From positions 1 through 12,007 of the forward strand of contig CALMJO010000567.1 in NCBI GenBank assembly GCA_937864375.1: a DNA stretch of 12,007 nucleotides, in the 5' to 3' direction. The notes beneath the pieces are model-generated. The model saw only the letters and a list, made by a program, of their open reading frames with translations. It searched no databases and had not been told where the DNA came from. Each line of letters begins with the position of its first letter. Position 1 is the stretch's first letter. The position numbers and the translations under genes were made by a program. This document shows positions 6,843 to 12,007 of this stretch, piece by piece. The DNA comes from an uncultured Spirochaetota bacterium. Lineage in GTDB: Bacteria; Spirochaetota; UBA4802; UBA5368.

Positions 6843-7109
6843 TCAGGAAGAAACGCTCCCCCGCTTTTTTTCCCGGTACCGGTAGTAAAGAAGAAGATCC
6901 GTGAACACCATGGCACCGTTCGCTATGTAAAAAAGCATTACCCAGTCGATACCGTTAATGACCTTGTTGAGCGTCCCAAAAATGTAACCGAGAAAGACCA
7001 GCCACAGGAACAGCGCCGACTTGCCCGAAACATTTTTCTGGGTATAGGATTTGTAGATGGATGCCGGCCACGAGCTTCCAAAGCACGCGAGCATGAGCGC
7101 TTCAAACAT
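6843..7109 (-). CDS. Small three-helix membrane protein, SemiSWEET/PQ-loop-like
   Basis: This 88-aa protein has three hydrophobic segments (about 3-19, 31-47 and 55-76) and a basic C-terminus (YRYREKKR), the size and layout of a single triple-helix bundle. SWPASIYKSYTQKNVSGKS (residues 13-31) resembles the PQ-loop region of SemiSWEETs, which usually read Pro-Gln then a Lys/Ser-rich loop and Gly-x-Ser. Here the Gln after Pro15 is replaced by Ala. Asn64 in the third segment may match the substrate-site Asn of SemiSWEETs. Known relatives are dimeric sugar transporters, so sugar or small-metabolite transport is possible but unproven. The ATG at 7109 has AAGGGA 7 nt upstream on its strand. It stands alone, with its own candidate promoter. 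A different small-membrane-protein family cannot be excluded. Confidence 0.7.
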   Translation of the reverse strand: MFEALMLACFGSSWPASIYKSYTQKNVSGKSALFLWLVFLGYIFGTLNKVINGIDWVMLFYIANGAMVFTDLLLYYRYREKKRGSVSS

Positions 7110-7147
7110 GATTATGTCCCTTTTATCATTTTCCTGGATTTCTATTC

Positions 7148-7176
7148 CTTATATTTTCCCGGCAGGGTGAATGCAA
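7148..7176 (-). promoter_or_regulatory. Candidate promoter for the SemiSWEET-like gene
   Basis: On the minus strand, TTGCAT (plus 7171-7176) is followed after 17 nt by TATAAG (plus 7148-7153), a five-of-six -10. The -35 is only three of six. It abuts the -35 of the plus-strand promoter at 7177, so the two promoters lie back to back. Confidence 0.4.
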
Positions 7177-7205
7177 TTGAAAAATATTTTCCGGCTGCGT
7201 ATATT
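7177..7205 (+). promoter_or_regulatory. Candidate sigma70 promoter for the 59-aa gene
   Basis: TTGAAA (7177-7182) and TATATT (7200-7205) are separated by exactly 17 nt and match consensus at five of six positions each or nearly so. Transcription would start near 7212, leaving a leader of about 65 nt before the ATG at 7277. This is the best promoter match in the window. Confidence 0.55.
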
Positions 7206-7215
7206 AAATACAGGC

Positions 7216-7240
7216 ATGGTCGGGAACGGAGACCGGCCAT
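7216..7240 (+). other. Hairpin in the leader of the 59-aa gene
   Basis: ATGGTCGG (7216-7223) pairs with CCGGCCAT (7233-7240) with one G-U pair and a 9-nt loop, just after the inferred transcription start. A second short inverted repeat, CATTCA (7238-7243) with TGAATG (7261-7266), reaches the edge of the Shine-Dalgarno GGAGG (7266-7270), and it overlaps the first stem so the two could be mutually exclusive. No known riboswitch class is recognised. It may stabilise the mRNA or tune translation, but it could be chance. Confidence 0.35.
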
Positions 7241-7276
7241 TCATGGTTGCACTAAAATACTGAATGGAGGTGCACT

Positions 7277-7456
7277 ATGCAATTTGAGGTAAGTTCGCAG
7301 GAGAAGGAATTACTGGTCGCCCTGCTTCACCGGTATGTCAGCGAAATGCTGGTGGAAATACGGCATACCCATCACAGGGAATTCAGGGACGCACTGCAGA
7401 AGGACGAGGAAGTGGTGGAATCCATGCTCGACAGGCTGGAAAAGACGATCCAGTAG
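7277..7456 (+). CDS. Small charged helical protein, 59 aa, function unknown
   Basis: The ATG at 7277 has GGAGG (7266-7270) 6 nt upstream and the frame runs 59 codons to TAG at 7454-7456. The protein is rich in Glu, Lys, Arg and Leu with heptad-like hydrophobic spacing (ELLVALLHRYVSEMLVEI, then VVESMLDRLEKTI), suggesting a helical hairpin or coiled coil. The central RHTHHREFRDAL (29-40) resembles a motif I associate with short uncharacterised proteins in anaerobic Proteobacteria-type genomes, which is memory rather than a checked match. A promoter with 17-nt spacing lies upstream and an intrinsic terminator begins 14 nt downstream, so it is a complete single-gene transcription unit. There is no signal peptide or membrane segment. 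It could bind RNA or another protein; the function is unknown. Confidence 0.75.
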   Translation: MQFEVSSQEKELLVALLHRYVSEMLVEIRHTHHREFRDALQKDEEVVESMLDRLEKTIQ

Positions 7457-7466
7457 GTCTGGAAAC

Positions 7467-7500
7467 AAAAAGGGCTGCCCATGCGGGACAGCCCTTTTTT
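7467..7500. terminator. Bidirectional intrinsic terminator
   Basis: AGGGCTGCCC (7471-7480) pairs with GGGACAGCCCT (7485-7495) around the loop ATGC, leaving one bulged A. Six T residues (7495-7500) follow on the plus strand, and five A residues (7467-7471) give the U-run on the minus strand. It lies between the convergent 59-aa gene and the EMO-like gene and should stop transcription from both. Confidence 0.9.
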
Positions 7501-7519
7501 GATCTTTCAGTACAGGGTG

Positions 7520-9649
7520 CTACTTTTCCATCGAGTTGAAAACGTATTCTGCGATGTCGAGCGTCTGCAGGTTCTGAATATCCAGCTCGTTCGCGCCATC
7601 GGAAAGCATGGTAAGGCAGAACGGGCACGCCGTTCCGATCTTGGTCGCTCCGCTGGAGTGCGCGTCCTTGGTGCGGAACTGGTTGATGCGGGTGCCAAGA
7701 TGCTCCTCAATGAACATGCGCGCACCGCCCGCCCCGCAGCAGAAGCTGCGACGGTGGGTCCTGCTCATCTCCACGTACTGGGCGCCGGGAAGGGCCTTGA
7801 GGATGTCTCGGGGCTCGTCGTAGATTTCATTGTACCTGCCAAGGAAGCATGAATCGTGGTACGTGATCTTTTCGTTCATGGACTCGACCAGCTTGATCTT
7901 TCCTTTCTTGATAAGATCGTTGATCAGCTCCACATGGTGATAGACCTCGTAATCGGCTTCCAGAGGCTGTCCGCCTGAATCGACTCCCACCTTGGCGAAT
8001 TTCTTGTATTCCTTCTTGATCACGTTATAGCCGTGCGGGCAGGTGGTGACTATCTTCTTGACTCCATAGGTCTTGAAGGCTTCCAGGTTCTGCGTGGCCA
8101 GGGCGTGGAAGAGATACTCGTTCCCGGCGCGCATTGCCGCGTCGCCGCAGCACGCTTCCTCGGTTCCAAGTATGCCCACCTTATAGCCGGCCTTCTGGAG
8201 TATCTTCACGAGGGCAATCGCGATCTTCTGGTTGCGCTTGTCGAAGGAGCCGTAGCACCCCACGTAGTAGAGGATGTCGACCTCGGGATCCTCGGACAGG
8301 GGCTTGATGCCCAGGTCGGCCGGGACCCAGTCGGCGCGGGCCGCGAAGCCAAATCCGAACGGGTTGGAGTTGTTCTCCATGTTCTGGAGGGAGGTCTGAA
8401 GCTCACCCGCCATCTCCCCTTCCATGAGCACCTTGAAGCGGCGCATGTCGTTGATCTTGTTTATATGCTCGATCTGGACCGGGCAGTTTTCCACGCAGGC
8501 GGCGCAGTTCGTGCAGGACCAGATTTCATCCTGCTTGACCCAGCCGTCGATGAGCGGGTTCGATTCAAGGGTTGCCGGGTCGGCCCCCGTCTTCGCCGCT
8601 TCCTGGAGCATGGGAACACGCTCGTCCATGGCGGACTTCACGTCATTGACGATCTTCTTGGGAGAGAGGGGTTTCTCGGTGAGGTGGGCCGGGCAGTTGT
8701 CCTGGCAGCGCCCGCAGCGGGTGCATGCGTCGCCGTCCATGAGCTGTTTCCAGGTAAAGTGTTCGACCGATCCCACGCCAAAGCTTTCGGCGGTTTCGAA
8801 CTCTGAAGGAGGAATGACCTTCATGGCGTACTTGGTGCTCTTGTCCTCGTTGTCGAGGTTCTGGTAATAGACGTTGAGCATCGTGATCGCGATATGGCCG
8901 ATCTTGTCCGTGGCGACGAGGCCTATGAACGAGAAGGCGGACACCATGTGGAGCCACCAGTTGATGTAATGGGCCACGCGAAGACCGGACTCATCCGCCC
9001 AGACGAAGAGGTGGGCGAGGGCGTACCCAAAGGGAGACCAGACTTCGAACTTGGGGAAGCCCGTGATCGCGATGCGAAGCGCTTCGTTCATGAAACCGGT
9101 CACGATGATGAAGGTGATGATCCCGAGGGCGAAGGTGTCGATGGGCTTGGTGTCCAGGCGGCTGGGCTTTACCTTGAAGCGGCGGTAGATCGCCATCACA
9201 AGGCCCAGGAGTACCACGACTCCGAACAGGTCGCCGAACAGCGACCAGATAAGGTAAAAATTACCGTAGATGAACTTGGTATGGAAAAAGAGCTCCGTGA
9301 AGTCTTCCTGCGCCACGATGATCATGGTCACGATGAAAAGACCAATGAAGCCCCAGAACAGGCTGATGTGGAAGATCCCCGCGTACGATTCGCGCAGGAC
9401 CTTGACCTGGAAAAGAACGTACTTAATGAAGGCCCAGATGCGCTTTTCGGGGAAATCGGTGCGCAGCTCGCCCTTGCCCTGGCGCCAGATCTTTATGCGC
9501 CTGTAGAGCGTAACGCCGAGGTAGATGAACGCGGCGAACATGAAGATGTAAATGCCCCAACGCATGAATCCATGCGGTCCGCCGACGTTAAAATACATCT
9601 GCCGCGCTACGTCGGTGGCCGGCATATCATACAACCCGGCAAAATTCAT
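7520..9649 (-). CDS. Membrane-bound Fe-S oxidoreductase, EMO-type (ETF:menaquinone oxidoreductase, HdrD-related)
   Basis: This 709-aa protein is a fusion of a NarI-like membrane domain and a HdrD-like cytoplasmic domain. About five or six hydrophobic segments fall between residues 29 and 258, with candidate heme-b histidines (His94, His213, His227, His234). Two 4Fe-4S motifs follow: CTRCGRCQDNCP (Cys309, 312, 315, 319) and CTNCAACVENCP (Cys379, 382, 385, 389). Two CCG domains come next: Cys465/CCG 500-502/CPHG 537-540 and Cys601/CCG 637-639/CPFC 675-678. This order is that of the EMO family, which moves electrons from ETF (EtfAB), reduced by acyl-CoA dehydrogenases, to menaquinone at the inner membrane. 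GGAGG lies 7 nt upstream of the ATG. The gene is alone; no etfAB is in the window, so the electron donor is inferred. The first CCG domain lacks the last Cys of CxxC. Confidence 0.88.
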   Translation of the reverse strand: MNFAGLYDMPATDVARQMYFNVGGPHGFMRWGIYIFMFAAFIYLGVTLYRRIKIWRQGKGELRTDFPEKRIWAFIKYVLFQVKVLRESYAGIFHISLFWGFIGLFIVTMIIVAQEDFTELFFHTKFIYGNFYLIWSLFGDLFGVVVLLGLVMAIYRRFKVKPSRLDTKPIDTFALGIITFIIVTGFMNEALRIAITGFPKFEVWSPFGYALAHLFVWADESGLRVAHYINWWLHMVSAFSFIGLVATDKIGHIAITMLNVYYQNLDNEDKSTKYAMKVIPPSEFETAESFGVGSVEHFTWKQLMDGDACTRCGRCQDNCPAHLTEKPLSPKKIVNDVKSAMDERVPMLQEAAKTGADPATLESNPLIDGWVKQDEIWSCTNCAACVENCPVQIEHINKINDMRRFKVLMEGEMAGELQTSLQNMENNSNPFGFGFAARADWVPADLGIKPLSEDPEVDILYYVGCYGSFDKRNQKIAIALVKILQKAGYKVGILGTEEACCGDAAMRAGNEYLFHALATQNLEAFKTYGVKKIVTTCPHGYNVIKKEYKKFAKVGVDSGGQPLEADYEVYHHVELINDLIKKGKIKLVESMNEKITYHDSCFLGRYNEIYDEPRDILKALPGAQYVEMSRTHRRSFCCGAGGARMFIEEHLGTRINQFRTKDAHSSGATKIGTACPFCLTMLSDGANELDIQNLQTLDIAEYVFNSMEK

Positions 9650-9732
9650 AGGTATTCCTCCGTGTAATGAAAGAAAATCTGATGATAAATGCGTGACATA
9701 TATACGTAAAAATGCTTAATGTTCAAAAATCC

Positions 9733-9760
9733 ATTACTTAATAGCAAAATATATTGTCAA
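9733..9760 (-). promoter_or_regulatory. Candidate sigma70 promoter for the EMO-like gene
   Basis: On the minus strand a perfect TTGACA (plus 9755-9760) is followed after 16 nt by AGTAAT (plus 9733-9738; four of six). The inferred leader is about 75 nt to the ATG at 9649. It lies in the 197-nt AT-rich gap (9650-9846) between divergent genes. Confidence 0.45.
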
Positions 9761-9799
9761 CTTTATTTTATTGACGCGGCCTCAGCGGTACGCGATGGC

Positions 9800-9827
9800 T
9801 TGTAACAGGTACATAATTATGTAAAAT
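9800..9827 (+). promoter_or_regulatory. Candidate promoter for the two-helix membrane protein gene
   Basis: TTGTAA (9800-9805; four of six) and TAAAAT (9822-9827; five of six) are spaced by 16 nt. Transcription would begin near 9834, giving a very short leader of about 13 nt before the ATG at 9847, with only a GGGG (9837-9840) as ribosome site. Confidence 0.4.
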
Positions 9828-9846
9828 CCATGCGTCGGGGTAGCCC

Positions 9847-10587
9847 ATGAAAGCAAAAAGATGGTATATATTCCTGAGTCTTGCCCTCGTGATATCTTCG
9901 ATTACCACCTATCTGGTCCAGAACGCCATATTCCATAAATCAGAGGACACCCTGTTCTACATGATGCAGGACCTGGCGTTCGTGCCCGTCCAGGTTCTCC
10001 TCGTCATGCTCATCATAGACAGGCTTCTCCAGCGGAAGGAGAAGGAAGCGCTTCTGCACAAGATGAACATGGTGGTGGGCGTATACTTCAATGAAATGGG
10101 AAGAGATCTCATTTCCCATTTCATCAAGGTGTCGGGTAGCGCCGATGCGCTGCGTGCGCAGATGCTCGTTGCCGGCGATTGGGATGATAACCGGTTCGCC
10201 ACGGTAAAGGAGTCATCGAAGCACATGAAGTACGATCTTCAACTGGACGATGGGTCGCTCGAAGAGCTGAAGGGATTTCTTGGAGCCAAGCGGGAGCTGG
10301 TACTCAGGCTTCTGGAAAACCCCAACCTTCTTGAACACGAGTCTTTCACGGACCTCCTGTGGGCGGTATGCCACCTGTCCGACGAGCTCATGCATCGGAC
10401 CTCGTTATCGAACCTCCCCAAGCCGGACATTGACCATCTCAAGGGCGATATCATCAGGGCGTTCAGGCTGCTCAATAAGGAGTGGCTAGAATACATGCAG
10501 CATTTGAAAAAGAGCTATCCGTACCTGTATTCGCTGGCTGTGCGCATCAATCCATTCAATACCGACAGCAGCGCGGTAATTTACTGA
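9847..10587 (+). CDS. Two-helix membrane protein with cytoplasmic domain, function unknown
   Basis: This 246-aa protein has two transmembrane segments (about 7-25 and 42-60) joined by a short acidic loop (KSEDTLFYMM), then a largely helical cytoplasmic domain of about 185 residues. The basic residues that follow the second helix (RLLQRKEKE, 59-67) fit an N-in, C-in topology. I do not know a function. The N-terminal pattern (a helix, a QNAIFHKSEDTLFYMMQDL block, a second helix then MVVGVYFNEMG) resembles a conserved uncharacterised membrane family that I recall from Deltaproteobacteria-type genomes; this is unverified. No catalytic motif, HAMP or kinase signature is visible. ATG 9847 has a weak GGGG 6 nt away. 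The gene is divergent from EMO and convergent with the DsbD-like gene. A strong palindrome lies inside it (10091-10124). Confidence 0.85.
   Translation: MKAKRWYIFLSLALVISSITTYLVQNAIFHKSEDTLFYMMQDLAFVPVQVLLVMLIIDRLLQRKEKEALLHKMNMVVGVYFNEMGRDLISHFIKVSGSADALRAQMLVAGDWDDNRFATVKESSKHMKYDLQLDDGSLEELKGFLGAKRELVLRLLENPNLLEHESFTDLLWAVCHLSDELMHRTSLSNLPKPDIDHLKGDIIRAFRLLNKEWLEYMQHLKKSYPYLYSLAVRINPFNTDSSAVIY
10091..10124. repeat. 34-bp near-perfect palindrome inside a coding region
   Basis: ATGAAATGGGAA (10091-10102) and TTCCCATTTCAT (10113-10124) are perfect 12-bp inverted arms around 10 nt that themselves hold the 8-bp palindrome GAGATCTC (10103-10110). It lies in the coding sequence just after the membrane helices of the 246-aa protein. 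In RNA it would form a strong 12-bp hairpin; in DNA it could bind a dimeric protein. Codons here encode Asn-Glu-Met-Gly-Arg-Asp-Leu-Ile-Ser-His-Phe-Ile. No T-run follows, so it is not a simple terminator. Confidence 0.8.
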
Positions 10588-10602
10588 CGGGGCTCGTCCG
10601 AA

Positions 10603-11961
10603 TCAGGGAGAGCGGCGTCCCTGCGCGGCAGCCTGCGTGATCGCGGAAATGACATCGTCTTCCGAATAAATGTCGCGGAGGCAGAAGGGCTGATTGAACC
10701 CGTCTCCAGCCGGGAATACCGCGAGGAAGGGGATGGAGCGGCTCCCCAGCTGCGCGAGAAGGTCCTCGGCCTCCCGGTGCTCGCGGGTGATGTCGGCGAT
10801 AAGAAGATCGGCGCCGCGCGCCTCCATGGCGCTTCGCACGGCGGAGGTATAAAGAGATGTTTTCTCGACGAGCTTGCAGTTGGGGCACCAGTCGGCGGTG
10901 AATTTGACCAGCGAGATCCTTCCGCGTTCGTTGTTTTTGACGAGCGCCTCCATGCTGAAGGGAGACGACGGCATGCCGGTCGCCGCGGCCTGCTCGCGGT
11001 GAATATATGTGAATGAAAAAAGGTAGCCGCACAGGAGAACCGACGCGAGCGCGAACGAGGCGATAATCCTGCTCGTCCGCGACTGGGTAATCGCGCCGTA
11101 CCGCCCGTATATCCATAATCCGAACGTAACGAACACGAGAAACGAGAGCGAGGGCATGATCAGGTCATCGCGCAGGATTCCGATGAGGTAAACCCCGGTT
11201 GCGACCAGGAAAAACGCCATGACGCGCTCGAAGGTGATGGTCCAGTCGCCCGGCCTGGGAATGAAGCGAATAAGCCGGGGAAACGCGGTGAGAAGGAGAT
11301 AGGGCATGGCCATTCCCGCTCCCACGCTCAGGAAGATCGCGAAGAGAACTGCCGGGGGCTGGGTGAACGACCACGCGAGCGTTCCGCCAAGGAACGGCCC
11401 GCTGCAGGGGGTCGCAAGCAGCGTCGCGAGGAGCCCCTTCGCGTACGCGTCCAGGTAGGGATTCTCGCGTTCCTTGGCGAGTTTTGACGCAAACCATGGA
11501 ATGTTCAGGGTAAAAAGACCGAACATGGAAAGCGCCAGGGTGAATACGAGCGTGATCATGCCAATAAGGAACCACGTCTTCTGGAACAGCGCTCCCCAGC
11601 TGTAGCCGAGCTGGTGCGCGAGAAGGGCGAGCACTGCAAAAGTGGTAACTATCCCCAGGGAGAACAAGAGCCCAAGGCGCGCGAGCACCCTGCGTTCGGC
11701 GCCGGCGTGCTTGACGAATCCCATGAGCTTGAGGCTTACCACGGGAAGCACGCAGGGCATGAAATTAAGAAAAAAACCGGCCAGGAAGGCGAGCAGTACA
11801 GCCTGGAAGATGCCCGATATTCCGGCGGAGGAAGGGAACCGGGGCGTAAAGGCTCCCATGGCGCTTTTTTTTGTTCCGGGAAGCACGCGCGCCTCCGCAG
11901 AGGATGCTCCGGGCGCGATCACGAAGCGGGCCAGCTCTTCATCGGAAATGCGCGTCATCGC
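10603..11961 (-). CDS. Thiol:disulfide interchange protein, DsbD/ScsB-like, 5' partial at contig end
   Basis: Counting from the first genomic codon (11959-11961), the protein has about 450 residues and is cut at its N-terminus. It shows a short periplasmic remnant, a DsbD-beta transmembrane domain with the redox pair Cys70 (NFMPCVLPVVSLKL) and Cys186 (ATPCSGPF), and a C-terminal thioredoxin-like gamma domain with WCPNC (Cys359, Cys362) and cis-Pro411 (SIPF). The family carries electrons from cytoplasmic thioredoxin to the periplasm for disulfide reduction or cytochrome c maturation. PCVLPVVSLKL is closer to ScsB-type variants. The frame continues into the adapter, where it would add the artefact residues MYKRQ. 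The internal ATG at 11956-11958 is unlikely as the true start because no signal peptide follows. It is convergent with the 246-aa membrane protein, 15 nt apart. Confidence 0.9.
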   Translation of the reverse strand, partial: AMTRISDEELARFVIAPGASSAEARVLPGTKKSAMGAFTPRFPSSAGISGIFQAVLLAFLAGFFLNFMPCVLPVVSLKLMGFVKHAGAERRVLARLGLLFSLGIVTTFAVLALLAHQLGYSWGALFQKTWFLIGMITLVFTLALSMFGLFTLNIPWFASKLAKERENPYLDAYAKGLLATLLATPCSGPFLGGTLAWSFTQPPAVLFAIFLSVGAGMAMPYLLLTAFPRLIRFIPRPGDWTITFERVMAFFLVATGVYLIGILRDDLIMPSLSFLVFVTFGLWIYGRYGAITQSRTSRIIASFALASVLLCGYLFSFTYIHREQAAATGMPSSPFSMEALVKNNERGRISLVKFTADWCPNCKLVEKTSLYTSAVRSAMEARGADLLIADITREHREAEDLLAQLGSRSIPFLAVFPAGDGFNQPFCLRDIYSEDDVISAITQAAAQGRRSP

Positions 11962-12007
11962 CTGTCTCTTATACACATCTCCGAGCCCACGAGACCGTAC
12001 TAGATCT
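11962..12007. other. Nextera transposase adapter and i7 index (sequencing artefact)
   Basis: CTGTCTCTTATACACATCT (11962-11980) is the Tn5 mosaic end, CCGAGCCCACGAGAC (11981-11995) is the Nextera read-2 arm, CGTACTAG (11996-12003) is the N702 i7 index and ATCT (12004-12007) is the start of the P7 arm. This is untrimmed library DNA, not genome. It marks a contig end. Confidence 0.99.

Noticed and set aside
6840..6871. A possible terminator: a seven-T run after the 247-aa gene
   Set aside because: No stable stem precedes the T-run, and it lies inside the coding region of the opposing small membrane protein.
6873..6882. A 10-bp palindrome CCGGTACCGG
   Set aside because: It is short, lies in a coding region, does not extend outward and is plausible by chance at this GC content.
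8033..8806. A 257-codon plus-strand open frame within the EMO-like gene
   Set aside because: It is the antisense shadow of a 709-aa protein with complete Fe-S motifs; the product is low-complexity and lacks a ribosome site.
8894..9667. A second 257-codon plus-strand open frame opposite the membrane domain of EMO
   Set aside because: The product is extremely rich in Glu, Asp, Gly and His, the complement of a transmembrane coding region, and matches nothing recognisable.
11614..12003. A 129-codon plus-strand open frame running into the right end
   Set aside because: It is antisense to the DsbD-like gene and its C-terminal tail is translated from the Nextera adapter.

Overview
The window is about 12 kb of bacterial chromosome, probably from a Gram-negative anaerobe. 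Genes for [NiFe]-hydrogenase maturation (hypE end, hypC), an oxygen-sensitive two-subunit class I fumarase/tartrate dehydratase, and a membrane Fe-S oxidoreductase of the ETF:menaquinone oxidoreductase (EMO) type point to anaerobic respiration or syntrophic/fatty-acid metabolism. A lipoprotein, a CtpA-type periplasmic protease and a DsbD-type thiol exporter suggest an envelope with a periplasm. Coding DNA is fairly GC-rich and intergenic DNA is AT-rich. A Desulfobacterota- or Spirochaetota-like host would fit, but the phylum cannot be fixed from this sequence. The right end is not biological: bases 11962-12007 are Nextera transposase adapter plus an i7 index, so this is a contig end.

Layout. 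(1) 1-2428, plus strand: hypE (3' end), hypC, fumarase alpha, fumarase beta and a NudL-like CoA pyrophosphatase. The last four overlap their neighbours by 4-23 nt, so they read as one translationally coupled operon. (2) 2493-5137, plus strand: a small lipoprotein, the S41 protease CtpA, and tsaD (tRNA t6A synthesis); ctpA and tsaD overlap. (3) 5134-5961, minus strand: a diguanylate cyclase with an unrecognised N-terminal domain, ending tail to tail with tsaD in a shared CTAG. (4) 6096-6839, plus: a 247-aa protein of unknown function. (5) 6843-7109, minus: an 88-aa three-helix membrane protein resembling SemiSWEET/PQ-loop proteins. (6) 7277-7456, plus: a 59-aa charged helical protein with its own promoter, Shine-Dalgarno and terminator. 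(7) 7520-9649, minus: the EMO-like membrane Fe-S oxidoreductase. (8) 9847-10587, plus: a two-helix membrane protein of unknown function, divergent from EMO. (9) 10603-11961, minus: a DsbD/ScsB-like thiol:disulfide interchange protein, cut at its N-terminus by the contig end.

No gene-free stretch exceeds 300 nt. The three larger gaps (5962-6095, 7110-7276, 9650-9846) all lie between divergent genes, are AT-rich and hold candidate promoters. No rRNA, tRNA, CRISPR array, insertion sequence or integrase was seen. Most of the window is ordinary housekeeping and energy metabolism. The least explained parts are the 247-aa protein, the 246-aa membrane protein (which contains a strong palindrome), the 59-aa gene and the N-terminal domain of the diguanylate cyclase.
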